This document shows positions 37,101-49,100 of a stretch of 64,000 nt of DNA, piece by piece. The stretch is from the NCBI RefSeq assembly GCF_000003815.2, contig NC_049996.1:9122359-9186358 (forward strand), written 5' to 3'. Each line of letters begins with the position of its first letter. Within the stretch, counting starts at the first letter, position 1. Both the position numbers and the translations under genes were made by a program. This DNA comes from Branchiostoma floridae (lineage: Eukaryota; Chordata; Leptocardii; Amphioxiformes; Branchiostomatidae). The notes below the pieces were generated by a model. That model saw only the letters and a program-made list of their open reading frames with translations, made no database searches and had not been told where the DNA came from.

Positions 37101-40100
37101 TTTTGTAAAAATGTAATACCCTTCCTTTGGCAAATGCTGCTGTCTCTTCGAAGGACAAGAATCACAGATGCAATTTGTGCCTTTCATATGCAGTTCAAAA
37201 GCTTGATGCACATGACCTTTTCGCTGTTGTCAAAATACATGTAGCTTTTATTGGCTGAGGGACTATGAGCCTAGGGTTGTCTGATTTCATTAGGTCTCAC
37301 TTCTTCAGGAATAAAAAAAATTCTGAAGGCGAAGGTTCTCTACTGATTTTTGATTCAGCTCACACAAGCACCTACCAAACTAGCTGGCATTAAGCTGAAG
37401 TTGCAGTTTATGGGTAGAACAATAGCAGGGTTCAAATCCAGCCAAGATCATTCTGTTTGAGCTCAATGGTGATAAATTGACACTGGGTACACGTAGTGCA
37501 GCTACCAGTCGTGAGATGGTGGGGAAGGGGGGTCTCCGGTGTGGCAATTTTGAAAATTGTCAGGTAGAAAGTTGACATAGGAACTTTAAGGTGTTCATAT
37601 CTTTGCAGACCACAGGCAATAAGAAGATTTTTTTGGGTCAGTTTGGAGGGCCGTATCAAAATTTTTAATTTTTGATCTCGACTGACATTTATAGTTATTC
37701 AAGTACATACTAAGATCTAAGCCAGTGAAAATAAGGGCAATAGTCCTCAATTTAGTGCGGTGGACAGAAATGATAGTGTGGTGACCCGTTACACTAAAAT
37801 GTACCACCGCCAGAGTCCTGAAGACAAAACATCTGATAAACAGTGTGTGATAGAAATTGAAATGATTCAGCTTTGACTTGAGATCTTCAGTCTTCTTCTT
37901 CCATACTGCCTAGCCTCTTTGCAGAGATTAAGGACATACAAAACCATGTCTCAGTCTTTGTGTCCATGGAAAGAAAGATCTGCAGAGACTTGATTTCAAG
38001 TTGAACCCAAATCATTACAGGCTCTTGCAGAAAGCAGTACAAAGTATGTGGGAGTACAAAGAAAGTGTTTGTGGAAGCCAGCTTGTTATCAAGATCCTGT
38101 TTATCAGTTTATCAGTTTCCTAATCAGTGTTTGTTTGTGATCAAATCTCAATGGAGTTTGTGGTGCTTTCTTTGAGTGGAGGAATTTTTCAGAAGATAAG
38201 ACGAAAACTTCTTCACTTAACTTAATTTAATTATAAGGTTAACCATCAATTAGACTACAATTGCTACTCGAACAGAGAAAAAGCACACAATGTCACTTTA
38301 TGATTTGACTGATTATACACGAGGCTAATTTAGAAGATGTATAATGGTTTTGAATGTCCTTAGATGTCAATCGCAAGTAGTATAACTTAAGGTCTAATGT
38401 CTTGTTTCTAAAGATATTATTATACTGATCCAGCTACATGTATATACAAACTGAACAATTAGCTGTCACTTATTGGAGACCTTATTATGGTAAAAGTACA
38501 AGTGAAAGGTCCATTAAGAATTTCCAGAAACCATTTCAAAATTTTCCTACAGTGTGATCAAAACTATTATTATAATAAGTAATTTTGCATCTTTCCCATA
38601 GTGTGAAGTATCAATAAGTAGTAATTTGGCACCTTCCATAACTGATTTATCAAGTTAAATATTGTACAGCTAATTTACACCTCCATCTAGCATGTACATG
38701 TACACAAATGTCATCTGTAGATCATTAAGAGAAGTATTTTGGGACTGTACCAGTTAGCATAAACATTTCAGAATCCCCTGCTCTTCAAATAAACAGCAGA
38801 GATTTGCACAGAGGCTCCTCCATTCCCTCTCCTCTATCTTAAGCACCTCAAACATTTGTTCAGCAAGGCAAGTAGCCGTAATGTCAAGTGAACAGTCAGT
38901 TGTGGCACGCAGCGCAGCAGAGGACAGCGGAGATTGTTTCTGTTTCACTCCACTTGCATGAAAGTGAAAACGTTTCAGGCCTGTCTACAAGCTAGTCCAT
39001 CGTAAACAGATAGGAGAGATTTCCATAGAGCCTCGCCCCGACACTTAATCTACGGGAGGATCTCGAGATGCGTCGTATGAAGAGATGGATGTCGAAACGC
39101 CGGCACACGATTGGCTCGTTTGAATTCATGGCTTCGGAGGTATGGCCTTTGCTGTCATTCCGTCAGTTGCAAGGGATTTCCCGTCTGCATTTTTCGATCA
39201 ATATGATGCAATTCTGCAAAGAGATGTGCTTACCATGTGTTATAACACTTAGATCCTTGAATATGTGCAAACCCCATGTTTTTATCTGGACATTGCAAAT
39301 TATAAAACATTTTTCTCTCAGAGTTTGGAAATATATTACATCTTATGATCTACTACATATTAAGACTTTGTACGGTCATGATAAAATGCTTATTGTAATA
39401 TCTACGCAAATGTAGTACAGACAAGGCAAGGTGAAGTTTAGGTAAAAAGTTGATTTTGTTGTAGATGGATCTATATATATCTGAATAGATGTGTTTTCTG
39501 CCCATAGAATTCTCACTGTGACGTACCCTGATAGCCTTTTAATGGTGTTCATCAGTAAATATCAATATCTGATGCCCCAGTGCAAAATGCAGTGGCCTGA
39601 CGTGATCTTTTGTGTATGGACTGAAATCCTTTAACAGCAATGTCTCATTTCACAGATGGTTCATAGGTCTGTTGTTATAGTTTATCCCTGTCTTAATTTC
39701 AATTATTTCAATTTATTACCAGTCATTTACAACCTTACAAGGATAATTACACGTGAAAGTTTGGTGTTTTCGCTCATTAGCTGACCTTTGAAATGTTAGT
39801 GCCTTCACAGACACATTAACGGCTTCCGTATGCACAGCGTGCGCTGTGAACGCAGTGAGGAATGCGGAGCGTTAAGTGGGGGTTTTGCTCTCAGCCTAAT
39901 GTCCGCCATTTAGATTCAACCCCAGTAATCACGATATTTACGCAACGTTTACCTGAGAGAAGGGTCATCCCCCTCAATGTCAAACCATGGTCTTTAACCA
40001 AGGTCGTTGAAGGTACATTAGAACCTATCTGATCCGCCTTTAACATGTAAGCTTCAAACTTGTTAGCTAATCACAGACTAATTTACAGTGCATTTGGGAA

Positions 40101-43100
40101 CGTTATATAGCCAATAATGCCATCAATTTGTAGGGTTTACCCCACCAGTTGATAAAAATACAGGAGAGACAGTCTAAACCAAATTGACAGCTTAAATCTG
40201 GTCTGCCTTTAACTTGTGAGTGTCAGATATTTGTTGGCTAACCACAGTCTAATTTACAGTGCATTTGGGAACTCTATGTAACCGATAATGCCATCAATTT
40301 GTAGGGGTTACCCCCACCAGTTGATAAAAATACAGGAGGGGCATTCTACGCAAAAGCTGCCAGCTTGGCCCCATTCTTTTCTGAGAAACCGATAGAGCCC
40401 GTGTCAATGTGACGTCCAAATTTACTATCCATTACAAGAAAATGAGGCCAGGGTTCAGGTAAAGATATGCAATTGTCGTAAATGCAGAGAGAGTGACCGT
40501 CTAAACAAAAAGTGCCATCTAGACCCTGCTCTAGATCTGTTTTCTGAGGAACAGATAGAGCCTGCGGCGACGTGACGTCCAAAATTTACTAATCCGTTAA
40601 CAGAAATTCTGGCCAAAGTTCAGGTAAAGATATGCAATTGTCGTAAATGCAGAGAGAGAGAGAGACGTCTAAACAAAAAGTGCCATCTAGACCCTGCTCT
40701 AGATCTGTTTTCTGAGGAACAGATAGAGCCTGCGGCAACGTGACGTCCAAAATTTACAGTCCATTACCAGAAATTCTGGCCAAAGTTCAGGCAAAGATAT
40801 GCAATTGTCGTAAATGCAGAGAGAGAGCTCATGGCCTCTAAGGAATAAATTTGTTAGCGGAGTCAGGCGCTCCTGACATGCTGCCAAAACTGTTTTTGCT
40901 TGACTGGTGTCTTGACGTAACATTTGACCTCGCAGAGAGACTGATGCACCTGTCCCATGATGCACCAGCTGGTATGTAGATAACATGTACATGTAGGGCT
41001 GGCTGAAGTTATTCTTAGGAAGGCTGGACCTGTATATTTGTTTGAAGAATAGCTTAATCATTGGATTTTCTAGTTTGCATGTTCATGTATAAATGTTTGC
41101 TCTGTCACTGATAATGATTTTAAAACCAGTAGATGAATTTCAACAAATATGCATTTGGCAAGTCAAAAATTTGGTTAGGATTCATCACAAGTATAGCCTA
41201 TTGACAATGTGATGTTACTTCAAGGTGTAAAGACTTAAAAAAATAAGATATTCAGGTAGTGTCACAATGTACTTGTTAAGATAAAGACAATACACAGTAT
41301 GCTACACATTTCTTTAAAGAATGTCTTCAAGTAGAAAAGGAGACACCAGACAAATGTCATATATCTTACAAACTAATGATTCTAAGTTTGTAAGACATTT
41401 TGTTTCTTATTGCTTCAGACACTGTGAAATTGAAAGCCCAGCAATTTGAGTGATTCAGCTCAATCTTCCATCAGTTTGATGCTGTCTAAAGTAAGACAGG
41501 TATCTCTACTGTCATGACTTCACACCCATACGTAAACATTGTGCTCTTAACTGAATAATTCTAGTGTGTCACAAGGGAGATCAGATTTACCAGATGGATG
41601 CTCCAGTTGCACAAAGCCGTCTCGTCGCAAAACAGTCAACCATCCAGCTTAATGAAATTCAGGGCCTAGAAGCACTCGTGTGAAAACCCACCACCATTCG
41701 TCCCACTCTCAACAGCTCCCCGCGTAGCAATCGACCGGCACAGTGAACGTCAGACTTGTGTGGAGAGAGCGGCGTCTCTCTTTGTGATGCCACTCGCCAA
41801 GTGTGTGCCAGCGAGTAAGGTCAGGTCCCATGAGTAGATAGCAGCTTTCATGACAATCTGTGTCAGCCTTCTCCTGCCCAAGATGTCCTCCAGGGCCTGT
41901 GGCGCCCTGTATGTCTTCCAGAAATGCCTCGGATTCGCAGGGTGGCAACCGGCTCAGGTTTGCAGCTTTTGTAACCCCAAACCTTCCTGTTAATTCTTTT
42001 AAATGTTGGTGTTGTCATTTTGCTGGTGTGTCTCCAGGTATAGCACTGCTGGGTGAATGTCGTTTCACTTTGAATTTTGAGATGGCCACTGCTTTATATA
42101 TGAGGCTAGCATACCCTTTGGTTTTATTTATTACATGCTATTACGAGATTGATATCTCTGCATTTAATTTCTACTGATCCATTTTTAATGTGCCTAGGGT
42201 AGCTGCATACAGGGTAATATCATGATATCGTTATCTCAGAAGTTTTATTTCAAGATTTAAAGATTGGCATTACTATGAATTTGATATTTATTTGTCAAAG
42301 TCACAGAAATTAAATATCAGGAAGTAGTAAGGATTTAGAAAGCAAAGGTTGTAGTTTTAATTGCTTGGTCCTTTAATAGCCTTGCTTGATATACCGGCAC
42401 TAGAAGTAACCAATTAGATATGACAGTACCATTCCTTTTGTTTAAAAAATATATCACCTAAAGCAAAAAATAGAATGTTATATCCTGAAGCACTGTTACA
42501 GTGTATATTGACAACTACACGTCTCTCATTTGGTCTTTATGGTCTTGTCATCATGCAATGTACATTGTATGATATTAATGGTTTTGTCTTCATAAAGAAC
42601 ATTCTTGGAATTCAGATATATCTATATAGATATGAAGTGAAAGATTAACACTCAGAAATACTTCTCAGACATTAAACTTGCTGTCTGAAATATAGTCACG
42701 GGGCATGGGTAAGCTGATACAGCCGTGCCAACTATGACGTCAGAGACCTAAGGAATACAGTATCACATTGATATCTTTTCATTATAGTTATAATACATGG
42801 CAGCGATAGACATTTATAGCCTCAAAGTTGCATGTACAGGTTTCTGTGCAATATAGTCAGCTAGATGAGACAAAGGTTTTCTGAATTTGATAAACATGTA
42901 TCTAAAAATGTTTGGCCAAAGTAAGTGATCTCTCAAAGTTGACACATCTACAAAATGTACAGGAACAACCATTGCCTTGTTGCAATTTCAGTGAAATAGA
43001 TTAATAGAATTAGGGTAAACAATAGATAAACTAGAAGATACATTGCATCTGTATTCAATATATTTTAAAGTACTTGACCAAATTAAGTGATTGTTCAAAG

Positions 43101-46100
43101 TTGTCAAATCTGCAGAATGGAACAACTATTGCCTGGTTTCAATTTTACTGAAATAAACAAATTAGATTAAAATGAAGGATAAACAAAATAGAAACTGTCT
43201 TGTCAAGTTGATTCTTACAGTCCCCAAATGCTGACTTTGGACGTGATCATGCATAGACAAATGTTGTAATAATGCTCCTGGTCTAGTGAACGGGAACGTC
43301 TCACAGTTGGTTATCTGTTTCAGCGCACAGCCATGAAGGTTATCATTATGTATGGAGGGCTGTGTAGTAGTGCATTGATTTTTGTATAAATCACCTGTGG
43401 GTAATTCCTCGCAGTATTGTTAACATGGCCACGCTGTTTTAACCAAGATGGTATCACCCTTTTACTGTCGTCTCACTGTTTGCATTTGGAAGAAGAAATC
43501 AATGCGTTCAATCTATAGAAACTGACCCGTATATTGTAATCGGCATCATGGCTTGTCAATTCTCATAGAATTGATGTACCTAATTATTTCTGATGGTATT
43601 TAGAGCTTGCTAATGTTTAGTGCAGGGCTCATTTTTATTATAGACTGTTTTGTAGACTGTTTTGGAGTTTACAAGACCTTTTTTCTTTCAAAATTGATAC
43701 AGAATATGTCTAGTTTGATTTTTGTTTGTTTACCTTAAACCTAAAGCTTTGATAGACTTCCCAACTATTTGTAGAGGGTTTTTAACTTGAAGATACATGA
43801 GATTTTAGGAAAGATGGGAAGTACAATGTAGAATTTTTAAATTATAGTAGTTAAAACTACTATGTTGTTATTATGAACCATGACTGTGGTGTGGATTACT
43901 TTTAGGAGATGCCTTTTTGTTATGACCAAAGAATTGCTTTCGAATGGCCAAATCCAATTCTGGTACAATAGAATGGAAGTAGAATTTAGGTGCTATGTTG
44001 TTGTTATTGTAAACCATGGCCCATGCAGTTGTTAATTACTTTTGGAGCATTGCAGTTATTTTGATGACCAAAGAATTGCTTTCGAATGGCCAAATCCAAT
44101 TATTGTGCAATGTAACGGAGGATCTTTTGGTGTAATAGAAAGGAAAATCCACCTGGAGTACATTGGTCGTTTTTAGTTGCCTCGTAGCCTTGAAAATCCC
44201 GCCCACGATCCTGGAGCAGGTTGGAACAGAGTGATTAGTGTGTGATTTAACACTACTGTGAGTGGGTGGCATGTACAGAATTAGCAATGAAATTGGAGGG
44301 CGGGATAAGCTATTGGTTGCTTGATGTTGTATCTGATTTTATTGTTAGACTCTTTGAAAAAAGGTAAAATCTAGAGTTAATTGAAGGCTGAATTTAGGGC
44401 ATCCCATAAACTTGTCAAAGGAAATCTTGGTAATAAAAGAACAGGGGATCAATTGATATAATTGCATGAACTGAACAGAGCTGAATGAAAGTCTTACCTC
44501 ATCCTGTATTAATGGCTTTTGAAGAATAGATTTTAGATAGCAGTTGAAAATTAATCACAGAATTGAAGGTCAGTGTCAACAAGATAGAATTAAAATGTAC
44601 AACTAGAAACATGTTCTTGTATAGATGACAGTTTTCTTTATTGTGCAAAATATCTTGAAAAGCATTTCTTTTAGAATTTTGAGACTGTCCCGTAGGTACT
44701 CTTATTGCAAAGGTAATTTTTACTGCACCACCATTTAGAAAGTCTTAGAAGAATATTATTGGTGTATAAAACAAAATTTGGGTGCACAACATTAGACTAA
44801 AACAGTACACTTTTCTATTTCTGCTTCTGAAACCTAAAATGTTTGAAAATGTTGACAGCATTCTGTATACCACTAGTACCTATACATACATGTATGGTAC
44901 CCTACATGAATGTCTATGTGCGTTGGTGCACCCACTGTGAAAAATTAGGTGTATAACGTTAGCCCAACATTGAGTACAGGAAAATGTGCATGTGCACTTA
45001 GTATTTCAGGCCCCACTAGGCACGTGTTTATTGTGCCATCAACTTGATCAAACTGCACTTTCCCATCCGTACAAGTCAGGTGATACCCTCACACCATGGT
45101 TGTAGCCAGCCTGAAATCATTTTCCGTCCCATTGATTTTGATTCCTTTCAAGCAGCCAAGTCGTGACGTTCCTAGGGGGTCCGGAGTCATGCTCCCCTGG
45201 AAAATTTTGAAATCTAGACCCCCCGAAACGCAATTTCCTACATTTTGAGGTGTAAATTTTTCTGGTAGACTGTCTAACACAACTCCTGCCCTTCACAGAA
45301 CCATTAGTGCATTACACCATCTCCAGCTGTGGTCACCAATTAGTAGCTCGTTTACCTCACCACCTTCAGTTTGGGCAAAACTGTGCCTAAAGACTCCCTT
45401 TTAGTGGAGTGAAGATTTGATTTTGTAATGGATATTGCACTTGAAGTAGGTAACAGTATTTTGAAAGGCGGTAGATCATTGGTGATTTGGGAAGTGGCAT
45501 ATTACAAAGTGACAATAACAAACAGTGGAGCTGTGCTCCTCTCTATAGAGAGTAGTTCTTCACTGCATTCAAAATGTCATCTTCATAATTTCCATATTAA
45601 TAAATGAAGAGGTCTAAAGAAACACCAGGAATTACAATTTTTCATTAGTTAATTTCTATTTCTTGTGTATTTGTGAATGATAGTTAAAGAATTAGGTGAA
45701 AGGATATAAACTGAATGAAAAGATAAGATTTAAAAAGTAACAACAAATTTCATTAGAATATAGCAAAGAAGTTGAAATAGAACTTCAAGTTAGAAAGATC
45801 TTCGGTTTGTTTTGTAACTGAAAAGTATTGTTATCGGAATGTTGAATGGTATCTGTCCAGGTGCTGAATTTATGGGTGTTATTGCTTTCCAATAGACTTA
45901 ATAAGATCTTCCTAAGAAAACATCTGGAACCACTTGAAATATTTGACTCCAGACATTTCAAAGAAGCAAAAGAGCATTTCCTCACCCTAGAAGATAGTTC
46001 ATAGCATTGTATGTAACTTATGCCCCTTGCAGATTGGGCATGAACTGCAGTTATACATTGTATATGGCAGAATGTTCCAATGAAGTAAATTTCAACATAC

Positions 46101-49100
46101 ATTGATAAAGGTTAGACGTCCAGATAATAAGATACGCCAAAAAGCAGTTACTCAAGCAACTGGATATGATTTTGGAGACGGTCAGATGTTTCAGACAACC
46201 CTCCGGTGTCTTTCGACAGTGACGCTGGAGAGATCTTGTTGGAGATATGTCAACATACCTCTCTAAGTTTGTTTCTTTCAGTTTTAGAGTGGCAGCTTGG
46301 GTCATGAGGTCAAGCTTGTGGTGGAAGACTTCAGCAAAATGGTGAAATAAGTTATCAAGTGACACATTTAACATATCCTTGTTTCTTACAGTTCGAAAGT
46401 GGCAACTCGGGTCATGAGGTCACGCTTGTGGTGGAAGACTTCGAAGCGACCGGCAGCCAAGAGATCACCGTCTTCAAGGGTCAGACAGTGGAGCTTCTGG
46501 ACCGTCCCGAGAACAAGCCCGAGTTCTGTCTGGTGCGTACGCTGCTGACAGAGAACAGTCCGTCGGCGGAGGGACTGGTGCCGAACAACATCCTGGCCGT
46601 GGCACACTCCCGCAGCAGTCTCAGCATGGATGGTAAGCATCCTTTTAGCAAGGATTTTATCATAGGAGGTTCCAAATTCTTTTTGTCACTATTGTAAGGG
46701 GGTTTGGAGGCATCCACCTTCCATGGTGCAGGGTTTAAGAAAGTTTTAAGTTAAAATGTTCAATTCTAAGGTATCCTGAGGGCAATATTACTGTCAGAGA
46801 GATGACCTAGTGGCATCCCAGGTCAATAAGACTTTCATGCTTGTCAGAAAATCTGCTCCCAGTGTAAGTTTGTCTAGTGCATCCAATTCTTGTTATTTCA
46901 AGAAAGGAGTGTCTAAATGATGCATGGATGCATGCCTGGCTAAAAGCCAGACATTAAGCACCACTGCTTTTTACAACATGTTTAGTGGATACCATTGACA
47001 TAATTCCATCGGATATGACAAGATGTGGCGCCTGAAGCAGGCGTCACTCTCACACCAAACAGTGTCATGTGTTGTTATTGTGTAATGTGTCAGTGGCATG
47101 TCTGCAGTTTGTAAGGAAATCACCAGATGGCACTCCTGAGCATATGTTGTTTAAACATTTCTTAATGATTTGTAGATGGAGAGTCTGAGGCATATCATGT
47201 AGCTTTTTATATGGGCTGGTTTGAAGTTGTGAGGGATATGTTAGATTGTCACACCTCAAACAAGCTATGGATTTCGAATAGTAAAATCTAGGAGAGGAGA
47301 GGAATAGGCCTACCAATATCATGCCATTTCAGTATGATGCAATGGATAACTATTTTAGCCTCTTAAAGGCTTTGAGACTACCTTTACTTGTGGATTTATT
47401 ATAGATTTGATCAGACCTTAAGTGCAGCATGTGCCAAAAAAAGGAAAATTGTAATCTACAGTCAAACCTGTCCTAAGGAACCACTTGAGGGATTGAGCAA
47501 AAAGGGTTGCTTATAACAGACGGTTGCTCTGTATTAAACAAGGCCTAAATTTGTACAGCCTGGCAAGGTACATCGTACAGATAATCTTATTATGCATCTT
47601 CTCCAAACTAACTGGAAAAAGAAAAAGTTCAGAAAAGAGGACAACCCCTTATCATGTCCACCCACGCCCCACCCACACACGAAGTCTAAAGGCCAGGCAA
47701 TAAACGACATACGTGTAATTTCATACTTCAAAGACATATTTCTTTTCAATTTTGAGCTGGAATACAGGGTGCAGGGTGATCCTGTTAGGTTCTTATTAAT
47801 TTGTGATGTCAAATCAAAAGCTTTCCTGGTAGAGGAAGATCCTTTGATGCCTCCCACCTTTTGGGTGACTTCCTGGACCTAAAACTGCCTCAGGCAGCAT
47901 ATTATTGTTGGGCTAGTCCATTCACTTTGACTGGAAAGGGGTGTTTAGGCATGTGTGAAAATTGTAACCTAAGCAGTTTTATCATCCTCGTAAAGAAGGT
48001 TTTGATTTTCGGTAGGGTTGTCTGTCTATCTGTGCTTCTGTCTGTATTGTTGGGCTAGTCCATTCACTTCGGCTGGGAAGGGGTGTTTAGGCAGGCGTGT
48101 ATAGTGTAACCTACAATGTGTTTACTAAGCAGTTTCATTATCTTCGTAAAAAAAGGTTCTGGTTTTTGGTGGGGTTGTCTGTGTATCTGTGTGTCTGTCT
48201 GTATTGTTGGGCTAGTCCATTCACTTTGGCTGGAAAGGGGTGTTAAGGCAGGTGTGTAAAGTGTAACCCACAATGTGTAAGCAGTTTTATTATCTTCGTA
48301 AAGAAGGTTTTGGTTTATAGTGGGGTTGTCTGTGTATCTGTGCATCTGTCTGTATTGTTGGGCTAGTCCATTCACTTTGGCTGGAAAGGGGTGTTTAGGC
48401 AGGCGTGTAAAGTGAAACCTACGATGTGTTAGCAGTTTTATTATCTTCGAAAAGAAGGTTTTGGTTTTCGGTGGGGTTGTCTGTGTATCCGTACGTCTGT
48501 CTGGATCTTGATGATACGGTAGAAGCCAGTTATTTGTGGTTTTAAGCATCATGTTAGCATTATGATTAAAATGTTAATTGGCCCAGAACCTAGAGGCCCT
48601 GGGTTCAAATCCACTTACAAGACACAGATGTTGTGCCCTTGTGTTGCAAATGCAATTTACATACATGTATAACACGTCTAGTTCACCTTTATCCGCAGGT
48701 TAACCTATATGTGTTGTTTATAGAAAAAAAACAAGGTATTTGGGGATAGCAAGTCGACAGATGGTGGTTTCAAACCATTATTTAATGTCTTGCAATTTGA
48801 AACCACCATCCATTGACTTGATATCCCTAATTACCAATTTTTAAAACAATGGATATAGGTTACTCCATGAATAAAGGTGAACTAGCGTTAGACTAGGAAT
48901 GTGTACCTAAACATATCATCAGGTATATTTAGCAACACAGAGGTTTAGTGTATAAGTCTGCACCTGTGCCTTTAACTTAACCTGCACCTGAACTATTGGA
49001 CAGAATAGCCTGTGGTCTTCAATGATGACAGAAACATGAATAAACAGTCAATAGAACATTTGTAGACTTCAGTATCTTATGCAGGGAATCCACGCTTTCC

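Larger units (their letters stand above)
33300..46391. other. Intron 22 (13.1 kb) with candidate internal promoter
   Basis: Holds TIR elements at 33.36 and 34.56 kb, the alternative first exon at 39.07 kb, tandem duplications at 40.0-40.8, 42.9-43.2 and 43.8-44.1 kb, and the exon 23 decoy at 46.28 kb. The rest is AT-rich with no further exon that I can support. Confidence 0.7.

Noticed and set aside
37420-37450. B-box-like 'gggttcaaatcc' suggesting a tRNA or SINE
   Set aside because: No A box, no cloverleaf and no SINE body around it.
47907-48515. Regularly spaced repeats resembling an array with spacers
   Set aside because: Units are about 150 bp and continuous, in an animal intron, so this is a minisatellite and not CRISPR.
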